Assembly (NCBI RefSeq): GCF_017833255.1
Contig: NZ_JAFIBU010000001.1
Span: 3,260,001 to 3,324,000, forward strand
Origin: Paenibacillus sp. PvR098
Lineage (GTDB): Bacteria; Bacillota; Bacilli; Paenibacillales; NBRC-103111
Direction of reading: 5' to 3'
DNA: 64,000 nt
Under the pieces are notes generated by a model. It made no database searches. It was not told the DNA's origin and was given only the letters and a program-made list of their open reading frames with translations. This document shows, one piece after another, positions 20,098-29,543 of this stretch (position 1 is its first letter; each line of letters opens with the position of its first letter). The position numbers and the translations under genes were made by a program.

Positions 20098-21198
20098 ATG
20101 GCATTGAAAGCAGGGATCGTCGGACTGCCGAACGTCGGCAAGTCTACGTTGTTTAATGCAATTACACAAGCCGGGGCGGAGTCGGCGAACTACCCTTTTT
20201 GTACGATAGATCCAAACGTCGGTGTAGTGGAGGTTCCGGACGAGCGTATGGACCGTCTGGCTGAGATCGTGAACCCGAACCGCATCGTGCCGACGGCATT
20301 TGAATTCGTCGATATCGCCGGCCTTGTAAAAGGCGCAAGCAAAGGCGAAGGCCTGGGCAATAAGTTCCTGGCCCATATTCGTGAGGTGGATGCGATCGTA
20401 CACGTGGTTCGCTGCTTCCAGGACGAGAACATTACGCATGTATCGGGGACTGTCGATCCGATCAGCGATATTGAGACGATCAACCTCGAGCTGATTCTGG
20501 CGGATGTAGACTCGGTAGACAAGCGTATCGATCGCTCTCGCAAGAACATGAAGGGCGGCGACAAGAAATACACGCAGGAGGTCGAATGCCTCGAACGGGT
20601 AAAAGAAGCGCTGTATAACGATAAGCCGGCCCGCAGTGTGGAGCTTAGCGATGAGGAAAAACAGTTAATCCGTGATCTGCATTTATTGACGATGAAGCCG
20701 GTGCTGTATGCGGCGAATGTCAGTGAGGCCGAGGTGGCTAGCGCCGAAGACAATCCTTATGTCCAAAAGGTGCGTGAGTATGCTGCCGGGGAAGGCGCGG
20801 AAGTGGTTCCGATCAGCGCAAAGGTGGAATCGGAAATCGCCGAGCTCGAAGGAGAGGACAAGCAGATGTTTCTCGAGGAGCTCGGGCTGCAGGATTCCGG
20901 CCTGAACCGGTTGATCCAGGCTGCATACCGTTTACTCGGGCTGTATACGTATTTTACGGCGGGTGTGCAGGAGGTTCGTGCCTGGACAATCCGTAAGGGT
21001 ACGAAGGCGCCTCAAGCAGCAGGCGTGATTCATACCGATTTTGAGCGCGGATTTATACGTGCCGAGGTTGTAGGATATGATGATCTGATCAGCTCGGGTA
21101 CCATGAACGGAGCGAAGGAAAAAGGACTGCTGCGCCTTGAGGGCAAAGAATATGTAGTGAAAGACGGAGACGTCATGCATTTCCGTTTCAATGTATAA
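20098..21198 (+). CDS. ychF: ribosome-associated ATPase of the OBG family
   Basis: A P-loop enzyme that binds ribosomes and prefers ATP over GTP, with a suggested role in stress responses. The 366 residues are standard. G1 GLPNVGKST at residue 8 and G3 DIAGLVKGA are present. The usual NKxD is replaced by NVSE, which explains ATP preference. A coiled-coil insert (about 130-200) and a C-terminal TGS domain (from about 280) follow. tattaaggagttg precedes the ATG. Confidence 0.96.
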   Translation: MALKAGIVGLPNVGKSTLFNAITQAGAESANYPFCTIDPNVGVVEVPDERMDRLAEIVNPNRIVPTAFEFVDIAGLVKGASKGEGLGNKFLAHIREVDAIVHVVRCFQDENITHVSGTVDPISDIETINLELILADVDSVDKRIDRSRKNMKGGDKKYTQEVECLERVKEALYNDKPARSVELSDEEKQLIRDLHLLTMKPVLYAANVSEAEVASAEDNPYVQKVREYAAGEGAEVVPISAKVESEIAELEGEDKQMFLEELGLQDSGLNRLIQAAYRLLGLYTYFTAGVQEVRAWTIRKGTKAPQAAGVIHTDFERGFIRAEVVGYDDLISSGTMNGAKEKGLLRLEGKEYVVKDGDVMHFRFNV

Positions 21199-21247
21199 GG
21201 ATTCTCGGTATGATGGATATAATCAAAGAAAGAAAGGGTGAAATACG

Positions 21248-22327
21248 ATGCTGGACCGGTTACAAGCGTTAGCAGACCGATATGAGAAATTAAGCGAGCT
21301 GCTCTGCGATCCGGATGTGACGAGCGACTCCAAAAAGCTGCGGGAGTATTCCAAAGAGCAATCCGATCTCCACGAAACCTACGACGCTTATATGGAATAC
21401 AAGAGCGTGTCGGAGCAATACGATGCGGCGCGGGTCATGCAGAATGAAAAGCTGGATGACGAAATGAAGGAATTGGTGAAGCTGGAGCTCGAGGAACTGT
21501 CGGAGCGCAAGACGGAGCTGGAAGAGCGCATCAAGGTGCTGATGATGCCGAAGGACCCAAATGACGACAAGAACGTCATCGTGGAAATCCGCGGCGCTGC
21601 AGGCGGGGACGAAGCGGCATTGTTCGCGGCCGATCTATACCGGATGTATACGAGATATGCCGATACACAAGGCTGGCGGACGGAAGTGCTGGACGTGAAC
21701 ATGAATGATCTTGGCGGGTTTAAGGAGATTATTTTTTCGGTGAGCGGCAAAGGCGCCTTCAGCAAGCTGAAGTTTGAGAGCGGCGCGCACCGCGTGCAGC
21801 GCATTCCGACAACGGAATCGGGAGGACGGATTCATACGTCCACTTCAACGGTATCCGTTATGCCGGAGATGGAGGACTTTGACATCGAAATCCATGACGC
21901 GGACATCCGTGTCGATACGTTCTGTTCCAGCGGAGCGGGTGGACAATCCGTCAACACGACAAAGTCGGCGGTTCGCGTCACGCACGTCCCGACAGGGATT
22001 GTAGCCACCTGTCAAGACGGCAAATCCCAAAACTCGAACAAAGAGAAGGCGCTGCAGGTGCTGCGCGCACGGATCTACGATAAAATGCAGCAGGAAGAGA
22101 TGGATAAGTATGGTGCTGAGCGCAAAAGTAAAGTGGGAACGGGCGACCGTTCGGAGCGAATTCGGACCTATAACTTCCCGCAAAGCCGTGTGACCGACCA
22201 CCGGATTGGCTTGACGCTGCACCGGCTTGACGCCGTGCTGAACGGCGATATTGAGGAAATTATCTCCTCGCTGACCATTGCATCGCAAACTGAGCAGATG
22301 GAAAAAGGAGAATACGCCGGTGCGTGA
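21248..22327 (+). CDS. prfA: peptide chain release factor 1
   Basis: Reads UAA and UAG stop codons and releases the finished protein. The 359 residues are typical. The codon-recognition region contains [12 protein letters not shown], and the catalytic GGQ lies in GAGGQSVN near residue 233. The prmC methylase that modifies this Gln overlaps its end by 8 nt, so the two are translationally coupled. Confidence 0.97.
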   Translation: MLDRLQALADRYEKLSELLCDPDVTSDSKKLREYSKEQSDLHETYDAYMEYKSVSEQYDAARVMQNEKLDDEMKELVKLELEELSERKTELEERIKVLMMPKDPNDDKNVIVEIRGAAGGDEAALFAADLYRMYTRYADTQGWRTEVLDVNMNDLGGFKEIIFSVSGKGAFSKLKFESGAHRVQRIPTTESGGRIHTSTSTVSVMPEMEDFDIEIHDADIRVDTFCSSGAGGQSVNTTKSAVRVTHVPTGIVATCQDGKSQNSNKEKALQVLRARIYDKMQQEEMDKYGAERKSKVGTGDRSERIRTYNFPQSRVTDHRIGLTLHRLDAVLNGDIEEIISSLTIASQTEQMEKGEYAGA

Positions 22328-23210
22328 AGAGCGGCCGATGACGATACGTGAAGCCTATGCAGAGGCTTCTTCTTTTTTGCGGCGGAGTGGGGTTGGAGAG
22401 CCGGAGGCGAATGCCGGTCGGCTGCTCGAGTATCTGCTCGGCGAGAGCCGCAGTGGTCTGCTTCTTCGCTGGCCCGAGCCTTTCCCGCAGGAGCGGGATG
22501 CAGACTGGCAGCGGCTGATTGAACGCAAGGCGAGTGGTGAGCCGGTGCAATATATCGTAGGGGAGCAGGAGTTCTACGGGCTCCCCTATGCCGTAACGCC
22601 GGAGGTGCTCATCCCGCGGCCGGAGACGGAGCTGTTGGTCGAGCAGGTGATTTTGCTCGGACGGCAGTTGTGGGACGAAGGCGAGGAGCCGGCGGTAGCA
22701 GACGTAGGCACCGGAAGCGGTGCGATCGCTGTGAGTCTCGCTGTGCAGTGTCCGCGGTGGCGGGTGATGGCCTCGGACATCTCGCCGGGCGCGCTGGAGG
22801 TGGCGCAGGCGAATGCGGCGCGCCATGGGGTAGCCGAGCGGGTCGCTTTCATGGAAGGCGACCTGCTCGGCCCGTGGATCGAGCGAGGTGAGCGGCTAGA
22901 TCTGGTAGTCTCGAATCCGCCGTACATTCCGGAGGCGGATGAGGCGGGGCTGCAGCCGGAGGTGCGGCTCTTCGAGCCGCGGACGGCACTGTACGGCGGC
23001 GAGGACGGAATGGAGCCGTACCGGAGGCTGACGGCGCAGCTGGCGGAGCTGCCCGCCGTTCCGGCGATGGTTGGTTTTGAGGTCGGCATGGGACAAGCCG
23101 GAGAGGTGAGGCATTTACTGGAGCGCGCGGCCGATTGGGACGAGATTCGGATCGTCCCCGATTTGGCTGGCATTGAAAGGCATGTGATCGCTTTTCGAAG
23201 AAGAAGGTAG
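22320..23210 (+). CDS. prmC: release factor glutamine methyltransferase
   Basis: Methylates the Gln of the GGQ motif in RF1 and RF2 using S-adenosylmethionine. The substrate-binding NPPY (in [11 protein letters not shown]) and the SAM motif [12 protein letters not shown] are intact. The 296 residues fit. GTG 22320 is chosen because aaggag lies 9 nt upstream within prfA; ATG 22338 is an alternative. The gene is clearly more GC-rich than its neighbours. Confidence 0.95.
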   Translation: MREERPMTIREAYAEASSFLRRSGVGEPEANAGRLLEYLLGESRSGLLLRWPEPFPQERDADWQRLIERKASGEPVQYIVGEQEFYGLPYAVTPEVLIPRPETELLVEQVILLGRQLWDEGEEPAVADVGTGSGAIAVSLAVQCPRWRVMASDISPGALEVAQANAARHGVAERVAFMEGDLLGPWIERGERLDLVVSNPPYIPEADEAGLQPEVRLFEPRTALYGGEDGMEPYRRLTAQLAELPAVPAMVGFEVGMGQAGEVRHLLERAADWDEIRIVPDLAGIERHVIAFRRRR

Positions 23211-23230
23211 CATTCGTTTGGCCCACCCGC

Positions 23231-23259
23231 GTTTAAACTCTCTTAAATCGGACATACTA
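23231..23259 (+). promoter_or_regulatory. sigma-F-like promoter of spoIIR
   Basis: gttta (23231-23235), a 14-nt spacer, then ggacatacta (23250-23259). The second element is a full match to the forespore -10 pattern GGnnAnAnTR, and the first has one mismatch to GYATA. It lies 46 nt before spoIIR, a known sigma-F target in Bacillus. Confidence 0.6.
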
Positions 23260-23305
23260 GCAACCAGAAGAGCTAGAGTTCGAGATTTGAGAGGGGCTGT
23301 TCGGA

Positions 23306-24037
23306 ATGGTCAAACGGTTTGCGTGGAAACGGTATGCATACTTAGTTTTTGCTTTTATGGTGCTGCTCGCTTGCTGGGAGTCCCAGCGTTCGAATGTAGT
23401 GCTGTTCGCGTCGCCTGCCGGGAGCGGGGAAGTACAAAGCAGCGTTATACCGCAAGAATCGATTCGTCTACGCATTCTGGCCCATTCCGATGCGGCTCTT
23501 GACCAGTGGCTCAAGCGCGAGGTGCGGGATGCCATTCTGGAACAAATGAACGGTTGGGTTGCCGCTCCGCAAGGCATCGAGGCGGCCCGTGAAGTGGTCC
23601 GGGAGCATCTGCCGGAGCTTGAGGCTCTGGTGGGCGAGACGCTGCGGAAGAACGGTTTTGACTATAGCTATAAAGTAGAGCTTGGCGTCGTTCCATTTCC
23701 TACGAAAATGTACGGAAATCAGGTGTATCCCGCCGGTGAGTACGAGGCGCTGCGCGTCTCGATCGGGGCAGCGGAAGGGCAAAATTGGTGGTGCGTGCTT
23801 TTTCCTCCGCTCTGTTTTATCGATTCGGAGATGGTGGTAAAGAAGAACACGGCGTATGCTGCAGAGGCGGAGGCTTCAGAGCAGGAAGGACAGGCAAGCA
23901 ATACCGATATAGAAACGAAGGCGTCGGCTGCCAAGGAGAAGATGGTGTCTGAAGAAAACGCATCAGCGGCTGCTGAGCCGGAGGTACGGTTTTTCTTGTG
24001 GGACATGATCAAAACCATCAGTTCTTGGTTTGCTTGA
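23306..24037 (+). CDS. spoIIR: stage II sporulation protein R
   Basis: A secreted forespore signal that triggers SpoIIGA to process pro-sigma-E in the mother cell. A signal-anchor lies at residues 8-25. The conserved core has RLRILAHSD, ALDQWLKREVRD and the FPTKMYGNQVYPAGEYEALRV-type block ending in WWCVLFPPLCF. The C-terminal tail (about residues 185-230) is Ala/Glu-rich and variable. gagagggg precedes the ATG. Confidence 0.95.
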   Translation: MVKRFAWKRYAYLVFAFMVLLACWESQRSNVVLFASPAGSGEVQSSVIPQESIRLRILAHSDAALDQWLKREVRDAILEQMNGWVAAPQGIEAAREVVREHLPELEALVGETLRKNGFDYSYKVELGVVPFPTKMYGNQVYPAGEYEALRVSIGAAEGQNWWCVLFPPLCFIDSEMVVKKNTAYAAEAEASEQEGQASNTDIETKASAAKEKMVSEENASAAAEPEVRFFLWDMIKTISSWFA

Positions 24038-24091
24038 GTTCTTAGGAGGAAAGTGGAGTTATTGCAAGTTTGGAAAGGGAGAGGTTGCCCC

Positions 24092-25165
24092 ATGACGAAA
24101 GAGACGAAGGTGTGGGAGGTAGACGGACAGCGCCCTGAGCCGGAAAAGCTTCGGGAGGCGGCGAAGCTGCTCCAGCAAGGGAGGACGGTAGCTTTCCCGA
24201 CGGAAACGGTGTATGGACTTGGAGCCGACGCCCGCAGCTCGGAGGCGGTGGCGGACATCTTCTCGGCTAAGGGCAGGCCGTCGGACAATCCCTTGATTGT
24301 ACATATTGCAGACAGGTCTCAACTGGAGGAGTTAGCGCTTCCGCCGGAGGAGGCCGTTTCGCGTTTGCTGGACGCGTTCTGGCCTGGCCCGTTGACCGTG
24401 GTGCTGCCCGTACGTCCTGGGGTGCTGTCTCCGCTCGTGACTGCGGGGCTTTCCACGGTCGGCTTGCGCATGCCGGACCATCCGGTCGCCTTGCAGCTGA
24501 TCGCCGCTTCGGGCTGTCCGATTGCGGCGCCCAGCGCCAACCGCTCGGGACGTCCGAGCCCGACGCAGGCATCGCACGTGCTTGAGGATCTGACGGACCG
24601 CATTGCCGGCATCGTCGACGGCGGGGAGACCGGCGTGGGTGTTGAGTCGACGGTCGTGGAATACACCGGAGGCGCGGTTCACATCCTGCGCCCCGGCGGC
24701 ATTACGGCTGAGCAGCTGCGCCAAGCGCTGCCGCCCCATATCCCGGTGCTCGAGGCGAGCTCAGAGCACCAAGAGCCGGCCGCGCCGCGCGCCCCGGGCA
24801 TGAAATATGCCCACTATGCGCCCCGCGGCACGCTGCTGCTCGTTCAAGGCCGCCAGGGCACGGCCCCCGAACAGATAGTCGCTCGCATGCAGCGTGAGCT
24901 TGATGAGGCCCGCGCGCGCGGTGAGCGCACCGGCGTTCTCACCTACGGTGAGCACGCCGGTGCGTTCCACGCGGACTGTGTCGTCACGTGCGGCCGCCTG
25001 GACAACCTCGAAGCGGTCGCCCATAGGCTGTACGCCGCGCTCCGCGAATTCGATGAAGCGGGCGTCAGTTTCATCGCAGCGGAAGCGTGCCCGGAAGAGG
25101 GCATCGGGGTCGCGATCATGAACCGCCTGCGTAAAGCAGCCGGCGGCCGAATCGTGACGCTCTAG
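24092..25165 (+). CDS. ywlC: threonylcarbamoyl-AMP synthase (Sua5/YwlC type)
   Basis: Makes threonylcarbamoyl-AMP from Thr, bicarbonate and ATP for the t6A37 tRNA modification. The N-terminal YrdC domain has TVAFPTETVYGLG, KGRPSDNPLIVH and the SANRSG motif. The C-terminal Sua5 domain starts after the APGMKYAHYAP linker. The 357 residues fit Sua5 rather than short TsaC. ATG 24092 follows gggagagg; GTG 24053 lies only three nt after an aggagg, too close. It is very GC-rich and 54 nt after spoIIR. Confidence 0.93.
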   Translation: MTKETKVWEVDGQRPEPEKLREAAKLLQQGRTVAFPTETVYGLGADARSSEAVADIFSAKGRPSDNPLIVHIADRSQLEELALPPEEAVSRLLDAFWPGPLTVVLPVRPGVLSPLVTAGLSTVGLRMPDHPVALQLIAASGCPIAAPSANRSGRPSPTQASHVLEDLTDRIAGIVDGGETGVGVESTVVEYTGGAVHILRPGGITAEQLRQALPPHIPVLEASSEHQEPAAPRAPGMKYAHYAPRGTLLLVQGRQGTAPEQIVARMQRELDEARARGERTGVLTYGEHAGAFHADCVVTCGRLDNLEAVAHRLYAALREFDEAGVSFIAAEACPEEGIGVAIMNRLRKAAGGRIVTL

Positions 25166-25277
25166 TGCAGCTTCCGCATACGTCAAGCCTTCATATCGGA
25201 CGTGCCGCCTTCCCAAGTCATCTTTATCCCCTTGCCCGCATATGTTGGTTAAGAATAGGACAGGGGGTAGGGTAGGC

Positions 25278-25841
25278 ATGGACTTGGCATCACCAATGAT
25301 GTGGGCCCAAATCATATCCATCGGACTCATGGCGCTGGCCCTCGGTCTGGATGCGCTGTCACTAGGGCTAGGGATCGGGATGAAAGGTATCCGTAAGCTT
25401 GATATTCTGAAAATTAGCGTAACCACTGCCTTGTTCCATATGATCATGCCGCTGGCCGGCATGTGGATGGGCGGGTATATCAGTATGCTTCTTGGCAAGG
25501 TTGCGACAATGTGCGGAGGGATTCTTCTTCTGCTGCTTGGAGCACATATGGTGTACAGCTCTTTGCGAGCGGAGGAGTCCAAGGCTTATAATCATCGTTC
25601 CTTTTGGGGATTAACGCTTTTCTCGCTCAGTGTGAGCATCGACTCCTTTTCCGTTGGCGTTTCGCTCGGGATGTTTGCAGGGGATGTCCTGCTTACGGTG
25701 CTGATGTTTGGTGCGGCGGGAGGCTTGATGTCGGTCATTGGCCTGCTGCTGGGCCGGCGCGTTGGAGAGTGGATCGGGGAGTATGGCGAGGCGCTCGGCG
25801 GTGTAATTTTACTGGCTTTTGGCATTAAATTTCTGCTCTAA
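25278..25841 (+). CDS. mntP: manganese efflux pump
   Basis: Exports Mn(II) across the membrane. The 187-residue protein has six membrane helices in two inverted halves. The duplicated metal motif appears as GLDALSLGLG in helix 2 and SIDSFSVGVSLG in helix 4. It is equivalent to YwlD in the Bacillus ywlC-ywlD-ywlE order. ATG 25278 follows agggggtaggg. No yybP-ykoY-like leader is visible in the 112-nt upstream gap. Confidence 0.9.
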   Translation: MDLASPMMWAQIISIGLMALALGLDALSLGLGIGMKGIRKLDILKISVTTALFHMIMPLAGMWMGGYISMLLGKVATMCGGILLLLLGAHMVYSSLRAEESKAYNHRSFWGLTLFSLSVSIDSFSVGVSLGMFAGDVLLTVLMFGAAGGLMSVIGLLLGRRVGEWIGEYGEALGGVILLAFGIKFLL

Positions 25842-25923
25842 AGCGAGGCATTCCATATTTGCTTGCTTTTGGGGTACAATATCATTATGAAATAATAGCT
25901 TATACGGAAAGGTGGGGAACGCG

Positions 25924-26505
25924 ATGAACCGGATCTTGTTCGTTTGTACAGGCAATACCTGCCGCAGCCCGATGGCGGAAGGAATCATGCGTAAAATCCT
26001 TTCAGAGGAAGGACTAACGAACATTGAGGTGCGGTCGGCCGGCGTAGCAGCGTACGAGGGGACGCAGTTATCCGACCATGCAGCTTCCGTGTTAAAGAAC
26101 AAGGGCTGCACCGGACCGGCGACATCAACTTTTCTGTCACAGTTTTTGGTCGATTGGGCGGACTTGGTACTGACCATGACCTCCAGCCATAAGAGACATA
26201 CGATTCAACTGTATCCCGAGACTATGAACAAGGTATACACGCTGAAGGAATATGTGCTGGACGATCCACAGACGGCTGATATCATATCTGAGCTGGAAAG
26301 CCTGCTTACAGAAATACAGCTGAAACAAGCACTACTGGAGCCGATCACTGATGAGGAGCGGAACCGGATACTTACCCTGCAAAAGGAACTGCCGATGCCG
26401 GATATTGCTGATCCGTTCGGAGGGTCCATCAGACAATATGAAAGCTGCGCTCAGGAGATTGAGGAATATTTGATCAAGCTGGCCGCCAAGCTGAAAAAAA
26501 ACTGA
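25924..26505 (+). CDS. ywlE: protein-arginine phosphatase (low-Mr phosphatase family)
   Basis: Removes phosphate from arginine residues and so opposes McsB marking for ClpCP. The P-loop CTGNTCRS has the Thr two residues before Arg that favours phosphoarginine in YwlE. The acid motif DPFGGS lies near the C-terminus. The 193 residues exceed the usual 150 or so; an extra helical segment of about 45 residues precedes DPFGG. ATG 25924 follows aaggtgggg. Confidence 0.88.
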   Translation: MNRILFVCTGNTCRSPMAEGIMRKILSEEGLTNIEVRSAGVAAYEGTQLSDHAASVLKNKGCTGPATSTFLSQFLVDWADLVLTMTSSHKRHTIQLYPETMNKVYTLKEYVLDDPQTADIISELESLLTEIQLKQALLEPITDEERNRILTLQKELPMPDIADPFGGSIRQYESCAQEIEEYLIKLAAKLKKN

Positions 26506-26547
26506 TAACAAAGTGCTGAAGGACGATTTCAATACAGTAAGTTAGGC

Positions 26548-26576
26548 TTTACAGCCAACGCTCAATCGGATATGAT
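26548..26576 (+). promoter_or_regulatory. promoter of the rpiB-ywlG-glyA operon
   Basis: tttaca (26548-26553), a 17-nt spacer, then tatgat (26571-26576). Transcription would start just before the riboswitch. Confidence 0.7.
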
Positions 26577-26592
26577 AAACATATCAAATATA

Positions 26593-26668
26593 GGTGCCCG
26601 GTGTAACTGGCGACGAGTGGAATTAAACCACAGTGGAGCATCGGGATATACGGCCGGTCGCCTGGGCA
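26593..26668 (+). promoter_or_regulatory. ZTP (pfl) riboswitch aptamer
   Basis: The outer stem cccggtg/catcggg encloses the conserved ctggcg, a hairpin gtgg/ccac and a ggagc segment. A linker leads to cgcctgggc, whose cgcc can pair with ggcg of the first part, the pseudoknot typical of pfl RNAs. A terminator follows at once. ZTP signals folate one-carbon shortage, which fits glyA in this operon. The call is by motif memory, not covariance search. Confidence 0.8.
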
Positions 26669-26713
26669 AAGAGCAACGCTATGCGGAGTACGCATGTGCC
26701 ATGCTCTTTTTTT
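26668..26713 (+). terminator. riboswitch expression-platform terminator
   Basis: aaagagca (26668-26675) pairs with tgctcttt (26702-26709), with an inner hairpin atgcg/cgcat. A run of seven T ends at 26713. The left arm starts right at the end of the aptamer pseudoknot strand, so ligand binding could block the stem and switch expression on. Confidence 0.8.
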
Positions 26714-26769
26714 CGTGTTTACCACTCGTTTGGGCTATAATGATATTGATAAGTGAGGAGGCGAACGTG

Positions 26770-27228
26770 ATGAAAATAGCAATGGGTGCAGATCATGCGG
26801 GTTACAAGCTAAAGGATGATTTAAAGCCGATCCTTGAGGCCATGGGGCATGAAGTGCAGGATTACGGCTGTGATTGCTCGGATTCCGTGGATTACCCGGA
26901 CTATGCGCTTACCGTATGCGAGAAGGTCGTCGCGGGGGAAGCGGACAAGGGAATTCTGATCTGCGGAACGGGCATCGGCATGACGATCGCGGCGAACAAG
27001 GTTCCAGGTATCCGCTGTGCGTTGGTGCATGATTTGTTCTCGGCCAAGGCGACCCGCGAGCATAATGATTCGAACGTGCTGGCGATGGGCGAACGCGTCA
27101 TCGGGCCCGGAGTGGCTCAGGAAATCGTCAAAGTTTGGCTGGAAACCGAGTTTTCGAATGGCGAGCGGCACAAAAACCGCGTTGGCAAAGTGAAGACGTT
27201 GGAAGACAAATATGCGTTGCATCCTTAA
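26770..27228 (+). CDS. rpiB: ribose 5-phosphate isomerase B
   Basis: Interconverts ribose 5-phosphate and ribulose 5-phosphate. The 152-residue RpiB/LacAB fold has GADHAGYKLK at the start, the GILICGTGIGM loop and the REHNDSNVL region. tgaggaggcg precedes the ATG; the GTG at 26767 is also possible. It is the first gene after the riboswitch, 16 nt before ywlG. Confidence 0.95.
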   Translation: MKIAMGADHAGYKLKDDLKPILEAMGHEVQDYGCDCSDSVDYPDYALTVCEKVVAGEADKGILICGTGIGMTIAANKVPGIRCALVHDLFSAKATREHNDSNVLAMGERVIGPGVAQEIVKVWLETEFSNGERHKNRVGKVKTLEDKYALHP

Positions 27229-27244
27229 TGCGAGGTAAGCGGCC

Positions 27245-27826
27245 ATGACCATAAACTTACCTATGATTCGTTCCCAAGTCGAGACGATCGTTCGCGAGCT
27301 GGCTAGCGCAGGCAGAGTGGAGCGGGGACAGCTTGTTGTCATCGGGACAAGCACCAGCGAGGTGCTGGGCAAGCACATCGGTACAGCAGGAAGCGAAGCG
27401 GTAGCCAGGGAAATCTATGCTGCCGTAGAAGCGGCGCGGGAGAAGATCGGCTTTTATCCCGTTTATCAGTGCTGTGAGCATTTGAACCGGGCGCTCGTTT
27501 TGGAGAAGGCAGCGATGCTGCGGTACGGGCTGGAGCAAGTGAGTGTCATCCCGGTGCCGAAAGCCGGGGGCTCTATGGCTTCATATGCCTTCAAGCAGCT
27601 GTCGGAGTCGGTTGTTGTGGAGACTGTTCAGGCGCACGCGGGGGTCGATATCGGGGGAACGCTGATCGGCATGCATTTGAAGCGTGTTGCGGTTCCGATG
27701 CGTCCGTCTATCCGACAAATTGGCGAGGCGCACGTACAGATGGCTTACACTCGGCCGAAGCTGATCGGCGGTGCACGCGCGGTCTATACGGCCGACACGC
27801 AGCCGTCCGAAGGGACTTGCGATTGA
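27245..27826 (+). CDS. ywlG: TIGR01440/DUF436-family protein (YwlG)
   Basis: A conserved protein of unknown function, 193 residues, always near rpiB and glyA in Bacillales. Visible features are the VIGTSTSEVLGKHIG block, the YQCCEHLNRALV motif with paired cysteines, and a glycine-rich GVDIGGTLIGMH segment. There is no membrane segment. Position between rpiB and glyA under a ZTP-type switch suggests a link to one-carbon or pentose metabolism, by context only. Confidence 0.88.
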   Translation: MTINLPMIRSQVETIVRELASAGRVERGQLVVIGTSTSEVLGKHIGTAGSEAVAREIYAAVEAAREKIGFYPVYQCCEHLNRALVLEKAAMLRYGLEQVSVIPVPKAGGSMASYAFKQLSESVVVETVQAHAGVDIGGTLIGMHLKRVAVPMRPSIRQIGEAHVQMAYTRPKLIGGARAVYTADTQPSEGTCD

Positions 27827-27887
27827 GATGGATTCGTTATTCACATCATTAAAATAGATAACTTACTATTTAAGGAGGACTATCTAC

Positions 27888-29135
27888 ATGGAATTTCTTC
27901 GTAAACAAGATCCGAAAATCGTAGAAGCAATGAATCTGGAGCTCGGCCGGCAACGCGACAAAATCGAGCTGATCGCATCTGAAAACTTCGTCAGCCAAGC
28001 GGTGCTTGAAGCGATGGGCACTGTTTTGACCAATAAGTATGCGGAGGGCTACCCGAACAAGCGTTATTACGGCGGTTGTGAATACGTCGACATCGTCGAG
28101 GATATCGCACGCGATCGTGCGAAAGAGCTGTTCGGTGCTGAACACGCCAATGTGCAGCCGCACTCCGGCGCGCAGGCGAACATGGCCGTATACTTGGCTG
28201 CTGTACAACCAGGCGAGACGATCCTTGGCATGAACCTGGCGCACGGCGGCCACTTGACTCACGGCAGCCCGGTCAATGCATCCGGCATTTTGTATAACTT
28301 CGTAGCTTACGGCGTAAGCGAGAAGGATTCCCGTATCGATTATGACGATGTCCGCAAAGCGGCATTCAAGCATAAGCCTCGCCTGATCGTAGCTGGCGCC
28401 AGCGCATACCCGCGCACCATCGACTTCGAAGCCTTGGCACAAATTGCAAATGATGTAGGTGCGCTGTTCATGGTGGATATGGCGCATATCGCTGGTCTTG
28501 TGGCAGCTGGTCTGCACCCGAGCCCGGTACCTCATGCTCACTTTGTTACAACAACGACGCACAAGACGCTTCGTGGACCTCGCGGCGGTATGATCTTGTG
28601 CCGCAAGCCATGGGCGGCGGCAATCGACAAAGCGGTTTTCCCAGGCTCTCAAGGCGGTCCGTTGATGCATATCATCGCTGCCAAAGCGGTATCGTTCGGT
28701 GAAGCACTGCAGCCGGAGTTCAAAACGTACGCCCAGAACGTTGTAAAAAATGCACAGGCATTGTCTGAAGGTTTGATGGCCGAAGGTATCAACCTTGTTT
28801 CCGGAGGCACGGACAACCACCTTATGCTAATCGATCTCCGCAGCTTGAACCTTACAGGTAAAGATGCAGAGCATTTGCTCGACGAAGTCGGTGTGACGGT
28901 AAACAAGAACGCCATTCCGTTCGATCCGACCAGCCCGTTTGTAACCAGCGGTGTCCGTATCGGTACGCCTGCAGCTACAGCCCGCGGGATGAACCCGGAA
29001 GCGATGAAAACAATTGCTAAGATCATTGCGCTCACTCTTAAAAATCCGTCTGACCAAGCTGTGCATGTGAAGGCACGCGGTATGGTGAAAGATTTGACGG
29101 CGCAGTTCCCGCTCTATCCCGGACTTCAATATTAA
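27888..29135 (+). CDS. glyA: serine hydroxymethyltransferase
   Basis: Converts serine and tetrahydrofolate to glycine and methylene-THF, the main one-carbon entry point. The 415 residues are standard. The PLP lysine lies in [13 protein letters not shown] (K226). The folate-site and substrate segments such as IELIASENF and YPNKRYYGG are intact. aaggaggac precedes the ATG. It is the last gene of the riboswitch operon and is followed by a terminator. Confidence 0.97.
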   Translation: MEFLRKQDPKIVEAMNLELGRQRDKIELIASENFVSQAVLEAMGTVLTNKYAEGYPNKRYYGGCEYVDIVEDIARDRAKELFGAEHANVQPHSGAQANMAVYLAAVQPGETILGMNLAHGGHLTHGSPVNASGILYNFVAYGVSEKDSRIDYDDVRKAAFKHKPRLIVAGASAYPRTIDFEALAQIANDVGALFMVDMAHIAGLVAAGLHPSPVPHAHFVTTTTHKTLRGPRGGMILCRKPWAAAIDKAVFPGSQGGPLMHIIAAKAVSFGEALQPEFKTYAQNVVKNAQALSEGLMAEGINLVSGGTDNHLMLIDLRSLNLTGKDAEHLLDEVGVTVNKNAIPFDPTSPFVTSGVRIGTPAATARGMNPEAMKTIAKIIALTLKNPSDQAVHVKARGMVKDLTAQFPLYPGLQY

Positions 29136-29156
29136 TTCTGGCTGATAGTGACACAG

Positions 29157-29190
29157 GCCGGCCCTCTACTAGAGGAGCCGGCATATTTTT
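29157..29190 (+). terminator. glyA terminator
   Basis: gccggc (29157-29162) pairs with gccggc (29177-29182), with an inner cctct/agagg stem, followed by tattttttt. Confidence 0.85.
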
Positions 29191-29227
29191 TGTTCCACGT
29201 GAATCACTATAGAAGTAGAAATGGTTA

Positions 29228-29255
29228 AATTGTGCTATAATAAGCTATCACAATT
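29228..29255 (+). promoter_or_regulatory. extended -10 promoter inside an inverted repeat (possible operator)
   Basis: aattgtg (29228-29234) and cacaatt (29249-29255) are exact inverted arms 14 nt apart. Between them lies TGc-tataat (-10 at 29236-29241). The -35 is poor. A repressor bound to the arms would cover the -10. Downstream lies a hairpin, ccggct/agccgg (29259-29264, 29274-29279). Confidence 0.5.
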
Positions 29256-29307
29256 CAACCGGCTTGCAAGGGCAGCCGGCTGACAGTCGGTTCGGAAGTA
29301 ACTGATC

Positions 29308-29439
29308 ATGCGGCGCTATGGAGATTTCCAGATGCTTTACTTCATGTTCATGGCAGGCTTGTTCATTTTAGAGCAGTTTTTCCCTTACAAAAGAAAAGAT
29401 CGCTCCTCACCTGAGGTATGCGGTCTATTTCTGACGTAA
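29308..29439 (+). CDS. possible small membrane protein, 43 aa (or 35 aa)
   Basis: A short frame between glyA and upp. The product has one hydrophobic segment (MLYFMFMAGLFILEQFF) followed by a basic turn (PYKRKDR). ATG 29332 has a ggag 8 nt upstream and would give 35 residues; ATG 29308 gives 43. It lies downstream of the promoter at 29228-29255, before the upp promoter. No family is known to me. It could be chance. Confidence 0.35.
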   Translation: MRRYGDFQMLYFMFMAGLFILEQFFPYKRKDRSSPEVCGLFLT

Positions 29440-29493
29440 CGCCGATTTAAAAGTTAGGGTGGTATTATTCGATGGGATAAGTATCGGTTGTTG

Positions 29494-29502
29494 TGGTATA
29501 AT
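29494..29502 (+). promoter_or_regulatory. extended -10 promoter of upp
   Basis: tgg-tataat, with the -10 at 29497-29502 and TG one base before. No good -35 is visible. It lies about 40 nt before upp. Confidence 0.5.
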
Positions 29503-29543
29503 AGACGAGATTTGGGCTTTATAGCGTTATAGGAGGATCACGC

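Noticed and set aside
25166..25277. Manganese riboswitch (yybP-ykoY) in front of mntP
   Set aside because: None of the conserved loop sequences is present and no terminator hairpin is seen.
29228..29255. Similarity of the palindrome to the lac operator
   Set aside because: Only the half-site aattgtg is shared; spacing and centre differ, so no LacI-family claim is made.
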